Assembly: GCA_958435885.1 (NCBI GenBank)
Contig: CAUBHZ010000002.1
Coordinates: forward strand, 1-22,735
Length of the DNA stretch: 22,735 nt
Source of the DNA: an uncultured Intestinimonas sp.
GTDB lineage: Bacteria > Bacillota_A > Clostridia > Oscillospirales > Oscillospiraceae
Direction of reading: 5' to 3'
Shown here: positions 7,892 to 15,388 of the stretch, in pieces
Layout of the letters: each line of letters begins with the position of its first letter
How positions within the stretch are numbered: the first letter of the stretch is position 1
The notes under the pieces: model-generated
Databases searched by the model: none
Told to the model about the DNA's origin: nothing
Seen by the model: only the letters and a program-made list of their open reading frames with translations
Position numbers and translations under genes: made by a program

Positions 7892-8680
7892 CTATGCGCC
7901 GTCCTCCCCGCTGCCGAGCTGGAGGAGGATCTTCTGCGCCGTGTTGCGCAGGTGGGGGAGCAGCCGCTGCATCTCATCCAGGCCGAACTCGTTGGAGGCC
8001 CCGCTGACGCTGATGGCGGCGCGCACACCGCCGTCCAGCCCCAGAATGGGGACGGCCACACAGTTGTACCCGTGGATGCACTCCTCCATGTCGGTACCGT
8101 AGCCCTGGAGGGCCGTCTTTTCCAGCTCCGCCAGATAGGTCTCCCGGTCTGTGATGGTGGAGAAGGTAAAACGCCTGGGTCCCGCTCCCTCAAACATGGG
8201 TTCGGCCTGTTCGGGAGTGGCGCACAGGAGCACCTTGCCCAGCGCGGTACAGTGGGCGGGACGGCGCATGCCCGCGTGGTAATAGCCCCTGGAACCCTCC
8301 TCTCCCTCGGCCCGGCACAGATAGACCACCTCTGTCCCGTCCAGAACCGCCAGGTTCACATTCTTGCGCAGCAGCAGGGCCAACTGCTCCAGATAGGGCA
8401 TGCTCAGCCGCCGCAGCGACATGGACTGGAGCACCACGCCCTCCATCCGCAGCACCTCCTGCCAGCCCAGGCAGTAATAGCCACCCTCCTGGAGGATGAA
8501 TCCCTGTTCCCGCATGGTGGCCAGGAGACGGCTGGCCGTGGCTTGGTTGATCCCGGTGCGCTGGCTGATGTCCTTCAGACGCAGGCGGGGCGTCTGCTGG
8601 GTGAAAACGCGCAGGATCTGCAGGGCCTTTGCCACGCTCTGGTTCGGGCTGCCTGCCTGGGCAGAATCCTTGGGCTTCAA
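7892..8680 (-). CDS. IclR-family transcriptional regulator
   Basis: The 262-residue protein has the two-domain IclR layout. A winged helix-turn-helix spans about residues 14-75 (SVAKALQIL at its start, LKDISQRTGINQATASRLL in the recognition region). A GAF-like effector domain spans about 85-255, with HCTALGKVLL and GYGTDMEECIHGYNCVAVPI as family landmarks. Translation appears to start at TTG 8680: AAGGGGGA ends eight bases upstream, no in-frame ATG lies nearby, and the protein start fits the family. It is first in a leftward operon with the aldolase-family, alcohol dehydrogenase and reductase genes, and diverges from a sigma-54 activator gene. It probably represses the operon until a pathway intermediate binds, and may repress its own promoter through the half-sites at 8700-8724. 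Confidence 0.93.
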   Translation of the reverse strand: MKPKDSAQAGSPNQSVAKALQILRVFTQQTPRLRLKDISQRTGINQATASRLLATMREQGFILQEGGYYCLGWQEVLRMEGVVLQSMSLRRLSMPYLEQLALLLRKNVNLAVLDGTEVVYLCRAEGEEGSRGYYHAGMRRPAHCTALGKVLLCATPEQAEPMFEGAGPRRFTFSTITDRETYLAELEKTALQGYGTDMEECIHGYNCVAVPILGLDGGVRAAISVSGASNEFGLDEMQRLLPHLRNTAQKILLQLGSGEDGA

Positions 8681-8699
8681 CTCTGTGTCCCCCTTTTTA

Positions 8700-8724
8700 T
8701 TTCATTCTTTGAAATTCAATTTCA
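8700..8724. promoter_or_regulatory. Candidate IclR operator: three alternating half-sites at 10-bp intervals
   Basis: TTTCA (8700-8704), TGAAA (8710-8714) and TTTCA (8720-8724) alternate in orientation exactly one helical turn apart. The right pair forms a perfect odd palindrome, TGAAATTCAATTTCA. The array lies at about +8 to +32 of the iclR transcript, where a bound repressor would block elongation or initiation. IclR-type sites are commonly short AT-rich palindromes; assignment to this regulator is inferred from position. Confidence 0.5.
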
Positions 8725-8738
8725 TATATTGTGGCTGC

Positions 8739-8767
8739 ATTATAGAATCTGAGGGAATGGTTGTCAA
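8739..8767 (-). promoter_or_regulatory. Consensus sigma-A promoter of the iclR-led operon
   Basis: Minus-strand TTGACA (8762-8767), exactly 17 bp, then TATAAT (8739-8744): a perfect consensus promoter. The predicted start is near 8732. Such strength usually implies tight repressor control, consistent with the palindromic half-sites just downstream. Confidence 0.88.
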
Positions 8768-8781
8768 GTCCCGATTTGACC

Positions 8782-8811
8782 TTGCGCGCGGAAAAAACAT
8801 CGTGGTATGAT
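8782..8811 (+). promoter_or_regulatory. Promoter of the sigma-54 activator gene
   Basis: TTGCGC (8782-8787), an 18-bp spacer and TATGAT (8806-8811) form a moderate vegetative promoter, back to back with the iclR promoter. A GTCAA-N8-TTGAC inverted repeat (8763-8780) lies between the two and could be a shared operator. The -10 element overlaps an in-frame ATG at 8807, which therefore cannot be the translation start. Confidence 0.6.
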
Positions 8812-8854
8812 AGTACAAAACTTTTACAGCTATGCCAATTGGGAGGGGAGCCAG

Positions 8855-10810
8855 ATGGTACGCATCGCTCTTTTATTTCCACAAAAAGGATTTTTTGAGG
8901 CAGCCTTTGAAACCTTCGCCGAGCACAATCAGTTCCAGCACGATTTTGAGACTGTCACGGAGGAGTATGTGCTGGAGGAGGTAGTCACACCGGGAAACCA
9001 GTTTGATCCCGACGTGATCGGCACCTATGACGTGGTGATCTCCCGTGGAATCACGGCGGAGCTGTTCCGGCAGCAGTTCCAGCAGCCGCCCCTGGTGGAG
9101 ATCCCGGTGGCCGGGAACGACCTTGTCCGCAGCATGGAGCAGCTCCGGCGCCAGGTAGGGGACAAGCTTATCGCCATTGTGGGCGCCCACAATATGCTCT
9201 ATGGCGCTGAGGAGCTGGCCGAGATCGTAGGGATGCGGGTGCGCTGCTATGAGCGGCACTCCAACTCAGACTGGGCTTCCGCGGTGGACGAAGCCCTCGC
9301 CGACGGCTGTGAGGCCCTGCTGGGCGGCGTGGAGACCTGTGCCTATGCCCAGCGCCGTGGACTTCCCTGCGCTCTGCTCCGCACGGGAAAGGAGGCTCTC
9401 TGGCAGGCCTACACCGAGGCCAAAAAAATGGTGCAGGTCCAGATGATCGAACAGCGCAAGTCCCTGCGCCTGCGCACCATCTTCGACTACACCTACGAGG
9501 GCATTCTGGAGATCGGGGTGGACGGCACCCTGATGTCCTTCAACCATACGGCCTGCTCCACGCTGGGCCTGTCCCCCTCAGACGAGGGAAGATCCGCCGC
9601 CGCCTGTATCCCGGCCGGTCCTTTTCAGGAACTGCTCCTGAGCACCCGCACCTGCGAAAATACCCTGGTGCCCTATGGCCCTCTAAAGCTGGCGGTGAGC
9701 AAATCCAGGCTGGAAAACAAGGGGCAGGTGTGGGGTTACATCATCACCTTTCAGGACGTCACCCGGCTGCAGCAGATGGAAAAAAGCATCCGGAAGCAGC
9801 TCCACGCCCACGGGTATGAGGCCAAGCATACCTTCACCGATATTCTGGGCGGCAGCCCTCAGCTCCGCCGGGTCATTGCGTTGGCCAAGCAGTACGCCGG
9901 CACCGACCTGGATGTGCTGATCACCGGCCCATCCGGCACCGGAAAGGAGCTCTTTGCCCAGAGCATCCACAACCAGAGCGCCCGGCGAAACCAGCCCTTT
10001 GTGGCCATCAATTGCGCCGCACTCCATGAAAATCTCCTGGAGAGCGAACTCTTCGGCTATGTGGAGGGCGCCTTTACCGGCGCCGTCAAGGGCGGAAAAA
10101 CCGGACTGTTCGAGCAGGCCCACGGCGGCACCATCTTCCTGGACGAGGTGGCCGAGATCAGTACCGCGTTGCAGTGCAAGCTGCTTCGGGTGCTGCAGGA
10201 GCGTGAGATCATGCGCCTGGGGGACAACCGCATCATTCCCATCGACATCCGGGTCATAGCCGCTACCAATAAAAATCTGTTCCAATATGTGAAAGAGGGC
10301 CGGTTCCGTGAAGACCTGTATTATCGGCTGGACGTGCTGCGGGTCCAACTGCCCTCCCTCAATGAGCGCTCCGGCGACATCCCCATATTGGCCCAGCACT
10401 TCATTGACACCTACGCCTCCCACTATCAGCCGGGCGCCGGCGCCATGCAGCTCACCGAGGACGCCTGCGCCCTTCTGGAGCAGATCCACTGGCACGGGAA
10501 CATCCGGCAGCTGAAGAATATCTGCCTGAGGACCGTGGTGACCTGCCGGCAGCGCAACATCGGCGCCCGTGCGCTGGCGGAGGTGCTGGATGACGCCGGC
10601 GTGGACCGGGTGCCGGACGCCTCCGCATCACTTTCGGAGACCGGCGGCGGTACGGCCGACACCCCGCCCGCCGCTGAGAGTGAGGCACAGCGAATCCGTC
10701 ACGCCCTGGAGCGCTGCGGATACCGGCGGGAGGCGGCTGCCGCACTGCTGGGCATCAGCCGCTCCACGCTGTGGAAGAAAATGAAAGCCCTTCAGATAAA
10801 TGAAAAGTAG
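8855..10810 (+). CDS. Sigma-54-dependent enhancer-binding activator (PrpR_N-PAS-AAA+-HTH_8)
   Basis: The 651-residue protein starts at ATG 8855 behind GGGAGGGGAG; an upstream in-frame ATG at 8807 falls in the -10 box. Domains in order: a PrpR_N-like ligand-sensing domain (about 1-190, with YDVVISRGITAELF), a PAS domain (about 205-320), the AAA+ ATPase (about 330-560) and a Fis-type helix-turn-helix at the C-terminus (about 610-651, AAALLGISRSTLWKKM). The ATPase has Walker A GPSGTGKE (358-365), the sigma-54 contact loop GAFTGA (405-410), Walker B GGTIFLDE and arginine-finger region FREDLYYRL, so it should be active with RNA polymerase-sigma-54. PrpR relatives respond to small carboxylate metabolites. 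Its likely target is the -24/-12 promoter just downstream (10999-11015). It is monocistronic, closed by the terminator at 10875-10918. Confidence 0.94.
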   Translation: MVRIALLFPQKGFFEAAFETFAEHNQFQHDFETVTEEYVLEEVVTPGNQFDPDVIGTYDVVISRGITAELFRQQFQQPPLVEIPVAGNDLVRSMEQLRRQVGDKLIAIVGAHNMLYGAEELAEIVGMRVRCYERHSNSDWASAVDEALADGCEALLGGVETCAYAQRRGLPCALLRTGKEALWQAYTEAKKMVQVQMIEQRKSLRLRTIFDYTYEGILEIGVDGTLMSFNHTACSTLGLSPSDEGRSAAACIPAGPFQELLLSTRTCENTLVPYGPLKLAVSKSRLENKGQVWGYIITFQDVTRLQQMEKSIRKQLHAHGYEAKHTFTDILGGSPQLRRVIALAKQYAGTDLDVLITGPSGTGKELFAQSIHNQSARRNQPFVAINCAALHENLLESELFGYVEGAFTGAVKGGKTGLFEQAHGGTIFLDEVAEISTALQCKLLRVLQEREIMRLGDNRIIPIDIRVIAATNKNLFQYVKEGRFREDLYYRLDVLRVQLPSLNERSGDIPILAQHFIDTYASHYQPGAGAMQLTEDACALLEQIHWHGNIRQLKNICLRTVVTCRQRNIGARALAEVLDDAGVDRVPDASASLSETGGGTADTPPAAESEAQRIRHALERCGYRREAAAALLGISRSTLWKKMKALQINEK

Positions 10811-10820
10811 GACCCCGGTG

Positions 10821-10868
10821 CAAAACGTTTTGTCTTGTTTAAAACAAATCGTTTTACATGAAACGTTT
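10821..10868. promoter_or_regulatory. Palindrome cluster, candidate enhancer (UAS) for the sigma-54 activator
   Basis: The stretch contains CAAAACGTTTTG (10821-10832), TTGTTTAAAACAA (10835-10847), CGTTT-N6-AAACG (10850-10865) and a second AAACGTTT (10861-10868). A larger inverted repeat pairs 10822-10833 with 10844-10855 at 11 of 12 positions around a 10-nt centre. It sits about 160-205 bases upstream of the predicted start of the dehydratase operon, a normal distance for enhancer sites of sigma-54 activators. The AANCGNTT cores also resemble the centre of CcpA cre sites, but the outer TG/CA bases are absent. Confidence 0.55.
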
Positions 10869-10874
10869 GTTTTT

Positions 10875-10918
10875 GGCTGCCCCCATGCCTCGGCGGCATG
10901 TGGGCGGCCTGTTTTTTT
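10875..10918 (+). terminator. Intrinsic terminator after the sigma-54 activator gene
   Basis: A stem of about 15 bp (10875-10889 with 10895-10909, one mismatch and one G-U pair, 5-nt loop) is followed by TGTTTTTTTG. It uncouples the regulator gene from the downstream dehydratase operon. Confidence 0.85.
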
Positions 10919-10998
10919 GTCCGGATTTGTTTGTAGAATCGGGTCGAATCCGGGGGGCTCATTCCCTTTTCATGTCGAATTCCCCAGCAGCCAGAAAT

Positions 10999-11015
10999 TT
11001 GGCATATGTTTTGCT
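10999..11015 (+). promoter_or_regulatory. Sigma-54 (-24/-12) promoter of the dehydratase-permease-amidohydrolase operon
   Basis: TTGGCATATGTTTTGCT carries the invariant GG and GC with correct spacing and the TTGGCA / TTGCT blocks of the sigma-54 consensus (YTGGCACGRNNNTTGCW). The predicted start near 11026 leaves a leader of about 68 nt. An activator with an intact GAFTGA loop is encoded immediately upstream, which makes the call strong. The remainder of the 10811-11094 gap holds the UAS cluster and the terminator. Confidence 0.82.
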
Positions 11016-11094
11016 CTGATAGAGGGCGTCATCCGGCAACGGCAATGTACCGGTGACCATTCCAAACAAAGCAAATGGAATCGAGGGAGGAAAC

Positions 11095-12792
11095 ATGAAC
11101 GACAAACCTTATCGAAGCCGAGTTGTGGTGGAGGGCCCGGAGCACGCGGGAAACCGCGCCCATCTGAAATGTGTGGGTCTCCTGGAGGACGAGCTGGACC
11201 GCCCCTTCATCGGTGTCGTCAACACATTCAACGAGATGAATCCCGGACACATCCATCTGCGCTCCGTGGCCCAGGCGGTCAAGGAGGGCGTCATCCGGGA
11301 GGGCGGCATCCCCTTTGAGTTCAACACCACCGCCATCTGCGACGGCATCACCCAGGGCAATGTGGGCATGTGCAGCGTGCTGCCCAGCCGGGACGTCATC
11401 GTGGACTCCATCGAGCTGACGGTGGAAGCCCAGCAGCTCGACGGCATGGTCATCATCGCCACCTGTGACAAGATCGTACCGGCTGCCATGATGGCGGCCG
11501 GCCGTCTGAACATCCCCTGCGTGATCGTGCCCGGCGGTCCCATGCTGCCCGGCAAGTACCGGGGCCAGGAGCTGGCCATCCACCAGATCCGGGAGGCCAG
11601 CGCCCAGATCACCGCCGGCGGCATGAGTGAGTCCGAGCTCAAGGAGATGGAGGAGGCCATTTGTCCCTCTGCCGGCGGCTGCTCCATGCTGGGTACCGCC
11701 AACACCATGTCCTGCCTGGCAGAGGCTCTTGGCCTGACGGTGCCCGGCGCCGCCACCACCCACGCCGTATACTCCCGCAAGCTGCGGGAGGCCAAGCTCT
11801 CCGGTATCACTGTGGTGAAGCAGGTGAAGGAGGGCCTCCGTCCCAGAGACATCATCAAGGAAAACAACTTCAAAAATATGCTGCGCGTCAACATGGCCAT
11901 CGGCGGCTCCACCAACACCTGCCTCCACATCCCGGCCATCGCGGCGGAATTCGGATACAGGATCACCCCCGAGGACTTTGAGCAGGCCAGCCGCACCACC
12001 CCCCACCTGGTCAATGTGAAGCCTTCCGGAAAGTACTCCATGCTCCAGTTTGATGAGGCGGGCGGTGTTCCGGCCGTAATCCAGACTCTGGGAGAAAAGT
12101 TCCTGGACATGACGGCCATGACCGTCAACGGCATCCCTATCGGCGACTACCCGGTCCACAACCATTCGGAGTATTCCGACGTCATCACCACACCCGAGCA
12201 TCCCCTGCACGAGCAGGGCAGCATCGCCATTCTGAAGGGCAATCTGGCACCGGAGGGCGCGGTCTGCAAGCAGAGCGCCGTATGTGAGCAGATGCGGGTC
12301 CACACCGGCCCGGCCCGGATCTTCGACTCTCAGGAAGAGGCCATCACGGCCATGCAGCACAACCAGCTCAAGAAGGGCGATGTGGTGGTCATCCGCTATG
12401 AGGGCCCCAAGGGCGGACCCGGCATGCGGGAGATGCACGCGGCCATGACCACCCTGGTGGGTCTGGGTCTCTCAGACTCCACCGCCCTCATCACCGACGG
12501 CCGTTTCTCCGGCGCCACCCGGGGTCCGTGCGTCGGGCATATCTCTCCGGAAGCCGCAGTGGGCGGCCCCATCGGCCTGCTGAAGGACGGCGATATGATC
12601 CACATCGACATCAACAGCCGTGAGATCTCCGTAGACGTCTCCGAAGAGGAGTTCGCACGGCGTCGGGCACAGTGGAAGCCCAAGCCCACCCAGGGCCACG
12701 GCAAATATCTCACCCGATACAGCAATCTGGTGGGCAGCGTCTGGGAGGGTGCCCAGCTGGCCGTGGATTTTGACCGGATCGACAAGAAATAA
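11095..12792 (+). CDS. IlvD/Edd-family iron-sulfur dehydratase
   Basis: The protein has 565 residues from ATG 11095, behind GGGAGG four bases upstream; a longer reading from 11053 lacks a ribosome site. The family dehydrates dihydroxy acids to 2-keto acids using an Fe-S cluster: dihydroxyacid dehydratase (valine/isoleucine), phosphogluconate dehydratase and aldonate dehydratases. Visible motifs are [10 protein letters not shown] (the first cluster cysteine of PCN-type enzymes is glycine here, as in E. coli-type IlvD), AICDGI (C82), ATCDK (C124), [16 protein letters not shown] (C190, C196) and [10 protein letters not shown] near the C-terminus. By sequence alone it would be annotated as dihydroxyacid dehydratase. 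Its place first in a sigma-54 operon with a GntP-type permease, and without other ilv genes, argues for a catabolic sugar acid as substrate. Confidence 0.88.
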   Translation: MNDKPYRSRVVVEGPEHAGNRAHLKCVGLLEDELDRPFIGVVNTFNEMNPGHIHLRSVAQAVKEGVIREGGIPFEFNTTAICDGITQGNVGMCSVLPSRDVIVDSIELTVEAQQLDGMVIIATCDKIVPAAMMAAGRLNIPCVIVPGGPMLPGKYRGQELAIHQIREASAQITAGGMSESELKEMEEAICPSAGGCSMLGTANTMSCLAEALGLTVPGAATTHAVYSRKLREAKLSGITVVKQVKEGLRPRDIIKENNFKNMLRVNMAIGGSTNTCLHIPAIAAEFGYRITPEDFEQASRTTPHLVNVKPSGKYSMLQFDEAGGVPAVIQTLGEKFLDMTAMTVNGIPIGDYPVHNHSEYSDVITTPEHPLHEQGSIAILKGNLAPEGAVCKQSAVCEQMRVHTGPARIFDSQEEAITAMQHNQLKKGDVVVIRYEGPKGGPGMREMHAAMTTLVGLGLSDSTALITDGRFSGATRGPCVGHISPEAAVGGPIGLLKDGDMIHIDINSREISVDVSEEEFARRRAQWKPKPTQGHGKYLTRYSNLVGSVWEGAQLAVDFDRIDKK

Positions 12793-12807
12793 TAAGGAGG
12801 AGACATT

Positions 12808-14121
12808 ATGTTGGGTATCATCGGTATCGTAGTCGCGCTGGCCCTGCTTATCTTTCTCATCTTCAAGGGCTGGCACATGGGCGTTGTGGCCCTCATTTCC
12901 TCTCTGGTCATTGTTCTGACCAGCGGCATGGACATCTGGCCCGCCTTCGCGGAAAGCTTTGCTGTCTCTTTTAAAGACTTCGCCGGCACCTGGTTCCTGA
13001 TGTTCACCCTGGGCGCCATTTTTGGCAAGATCATGGAGGACAGCGGCGCCTCCGTCTCCATTGCCAACGCCATCGTCCGGGCGGTCGGCAAGAAGAGGGT
13101 CATCCTGATCGTGCTGCTTACCACCCTGGTCCTCTCCTACGGCGGCATCGGCGTGTTTATCATTGCCTTTACCATGTATCCCATCTGCATGGCCCTCTTC
13201 AAGGAGGCCGATCTGCCCAAGTCCATCTTCCCCGGACTGCTGCTGGCCATCCCCGCCACCATCACCATGAGCTTTGCCCCCGGCGTGCCCGCAGTGCAGA
13301 ACATGATTCCCACCGAGACCTTCGGTACTACCATCTACGCCGCTCCTGTCATCGGTACTGTCACCTCCGTGGCCATCTTTGTGATGGACTATGCGTTCTA
13401 CACCTGGGCCGCCAAGCGCTGTGCGGCGAAGGGTGAGCACTTTGTGGCCGGTCCTGACGACCACATCATCGATCTCAATGACTCCGAAGCTGTAAAGAAC
13501 CTCCCCAGCCCTCTGGCCTCCTTCCTGCCCATCATCGTGCTCATCGGGTCCATCTTCATCTTCATGCAGCTGGTCTCCGTCTCCAACTACGCCGTGGTCC
13601 TGGGCATGGTCCTCGCCATCGTCCTCGCCCTCATCCTCTTCCACGACCGCCTGAAGATCCGGGACGCCATGGGCGCCGGCATGAACAGCGGTCTCAACGC
13701 CCTGATGGTCACCTCCATGATCATGGGCTTCGGCGGCGTGGTGCAGGCCTCTCCCGCCTTCCAGTCCTGTGTGAACTGGCTGCTGAGCCTCCAGATGAAC
13801 CCCATCCTGATGGCCTTCTTCTCCATCAACGTGATCTGCATGATCACTGGCTCCTCCTCCGGCGGCCTGAACATCTTCCTGAACACTCTGGGCGACTACA
13901 TGCTCTCCACCGGCATCAACCCCCAAATCCTGCACCGTCTGTGCTGCGCGGCTTCCGCCGGTCTGGACGCCATGCCTCATGCCTCCGGCGTTGTGCTGGC
14001 CAACTCCGTGGCCAAGACCGAGATGAAGAACACCTACAAGTACACCTTCGTCTCCCAGTGCATCATCCCCATCATCGCATTCTGGCTTGGTACCCTTCTG
14101 TACTCTCTGGGCCTGTGCTGA
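12808..14121 (+). CDS. GntP-type (gluconate:H+ symporter family) organic-acid permease
   Basis: The 437-residue integral membrane protein starts at ATG 12808, 15 bases after the dehydratase stop, with AAGGAGGAG upstream. Around a dozen hydrophobic segments span its length, including residues 1-36, 55-75, 97-140 and the C-terminal FVSQCIIPIIAFWLGTLLYSL. Conserved-looking loops are YGGIGVFIIAFTMYP and SFAPGVPAVQNMIPTETFGT, comparable to the glycine/proline-rich loops of GntP proteins. It probably imports the sugar or hydroxy acid used by the adjacent enzymes, driven by protons or sodium. The ligand is not readable; related ion-transporter superfamily members carry citrate or dicarboxylates, so family assignment is good but not certain. 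Confidence 0.82.
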   Translation: MLGIIGIVVALALLIFLIFKGWHMGVVALISSLVIVLTSGMDIWPAFAESFAVSFKDFAGTWFLMFTLGAIFGKIMEDSGASVSIANAIVRAVGKKRVILIVLLTTLVLSYGGIGVFIIAFTMYPICMALFKEADLPKSIFPGLLLAIPATITMSFAPGVPAVQNMIPTETFGTTIYAAPVIGTVTSVAIFVMDYAFYTWAAKRCAAKGEHFVAGPDDHIIDLNDSEAVKNLPSPLASFLPIIVLIGSIFIFMQLVSVSNYAVVLGMVLAIVLALILFHDRLKIRDAMGAGMNSGLNALMVTSMIMGFGGVVQASPAFQSCVNWLLSLQMNPILMAFFSINVICMITGSSSGGLNIFLNTLGDYMLSTGINPQILHRLCCAASAGLDAMPHASGVVLANSVAKTEMKNTYKYTFVSQCIIPIIAFWLGTLLYSLGLC

Positions 14122-14127
14122 TTGATT

Positions 14128-14173
14128 TTCTCCCGGACTCCGCAGCACAGCTGTTGCCCGGAGCCCGGGAGAA
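14128..14173 (+). promoter_or_regulatory. Intercistronic hairpin between permease and amidohydrolase genes
   Basis: Arms 14128-14142 and 14159-14173 (TTCTCCCGGACTCCG and its complement with one mismatch) enclose a 16-nt loop. No U-run follows on the plus strand; the sequence continues to the ribosome site of the next gene. It more likely sets mRNA stability or partial attenuation than full termination. Confidence 0.5.
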
Positions 14174-14197
14174 CCCCATTTGGAAAGGAAGATCTTC

Positions 14198-15343
14198 ATG
14201 ACCAAACTGGATTGCGTCATCAAAAACGGCCATGTTGTGGACCCGGCCCGCGGCCTGGACGGCATTGCAGACATCGCCATCGTCAGCAACAAGATCGTGG
14301 ATATGCCGTTGGAGTATGAGGCCCTCCGGACCGTTGACGCCTCAGGTTGTTATGTATTTCCGGGTTTGATCGACTTTCACACCCATGTGTTTCGTGCGGG
14401 CAGCGGCGTAAGCGTCCGCCCGGACTATCTGCTGGCTACCGGGGTGACCGCCACTGTGGACGCCGGTACCGCCGGCTGCTCCAACTTTGAGGCATTTTTC
14501 TCCAGCACAGTGGTCCCCAGTCAGGTACGTATTAAAAGTTATCTCAATATGTACGGCTCCGGTCAGACGGACTACAACATCATTGAAAAGTTTGACGTGC
14601 CCGAATTCCGCCCCCAGGCCATCCGCCGGTTGGTGGAGAAATACCGGGACAACATCCTGGGCCTCAAGATCCGTATGAGTGAGGGCGTGGCTGTCAACAT
14701 GGCGGCCATGGACTATACCATGGAGCTGGCTGATGAGCTGGGCATCGGTGTATGCGTACACGTGAGCCGGCCCCTGGTCCCCCTGGATGAGATCGTCAGC
14801 CGTCTGCGCCCGGGAGACATCTACTGCCACGTGTATCAGAATGTGGGCATCGACAACATCTTTGACAAGGCTACGGGCAAAGTAAAACAGTCCATGCTGG
14901 ACGCCCGGGCCCGCGGTGTCATTTTTGACGCGGCCAACGGCAAAATGAACTTCAATATCAACACCTGCAAGGAGGCTGTCTCCCAGGGATTCTGGCCCGA
15001 TGTGATCTCCAGCGACTGGCTGAGCGACAAATATAATTTCTCGCCCTACACCAAAAACCTCATGTTCATCGTCACCAAATACCTTCAACTGGGCATGCCG
15101 CTGGATCAGGCTCTGGCCACAGTTACCTCTACCCCTGCCCGGCTGATGCATATGCAGGGCAAGATCGGGACCCTGGCCCCTGGGGCCTACGCAGATGTCT
15201 CCATCTTCAAGGTGATCGACAAGAAAGTCCGCCACCTGGACTTTGACGGCACACCTTTTGAAACGGACAAGCTGTTTATTCCCCAGATGGTCATCAGCGA
15301 CGGTGAGTTTGCCTTCTGTCAGGCCGACTTTGCGCTCATCTGA
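14198..15343 (+). CDS. Amidohydrolase/deacetylase-family metal-dependent hydrolase
   Basis: The 381-residue protein starts at ATG 14198, six bases after AAGGAAG; a TTG reading from 14180 overlaps the ribosome site. It is a TIM-barrel amidohydrolase with a complete binuclear metal set: HTH (H61, H63), the probable carboxylated lysine K157 in GLKIRMS, H188, H211 and the catalytic aspartate D273 in SSDWL. N-terminal IKNGHVVDPARG and FPGLIDFHTHV are typical. The sequence resembles the Atu3266/EF0837 group, whose studied members deacetylate acyl-hydroxy acids such as acetyl-(R)-mandelate; it is also close to dihydroorotase-like enzymes. In this operon it could remove an acyl group from, or open a ring in, the imported acid before dehydration. 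That role is inference. Confidence 0.87.
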   Translation: MTKLDCVIKNGHVVDPARGLDGIADIAIVSNKIVDMPLEYEALRTVDASGCYVFPGLIDFHTHVFRAGSGVSVRPDYLLATGVTATVDAGTAGCSNFEAFFSSTVVPSQVRIKSYLNMYGSGQTDYNIIEKFDVPEFRPQAIRRLVEKYRDNILGLKIRMSEGVAVNMAAMDYTMELADELGIGVCVHVSRPLVPLDEIVSRLRPGDIYCHVYQNVGIDNIFDKATGKVKQSMLDARARGVIFDAANGKMNFNINTCKEAVSQGFWPDVISSDWLSDKYNFSPYTKNLMFIVTKYLQLGMPLDQALATVTSTPARLMHMQGKIGTLAPGAYADVSIFKVIDKKVRHLDFDGTPFETDKLFIPQMVISDGEFAFCQADFALI

Positions 15344-15388
15344 ACTCATACGTCCAGCCAAACCTTTTTGTGTACGGACAAATAAAAT

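Noticed and set aside
8807..8854. Upstream ATG start for the sigma-54 activator
   Set aside because: The ATG lies inside the predicted -10 element, while ATG 8855 has a strong GGGAGGGGAG site and begins the PrpR_N domain.
10821..10868. CcpA cre sites
   Set aside because: The AANCGNTT cores are present twice but the flanking TG and CA bases of the cre consensus are missing; the position suits an enhancer for the adjacent activator better. Kept only as an alternative.
10800..11318. A 172-residue plus-strand open frame spanning the intergenic control region
   Set aside because: It runs through the terminator and sigma-54 promoter and into the dehydratase gene in another frame, with no ribosome site or recognisable protein.
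14128..14173. Intrinsic terminator ending the operon after the permease gene
   Set aside because: No U-run follows the stem on the plus strand, and the next gene has a good ribosome site but no visible promoter of its own.
12472..14292. A 606-residue minus-strand open frame opposite the permease
   Set aside because: Low-complexity His/Gly/Asp-rich translation opposite a convincing membrane protein; no promoter or ribosome site.
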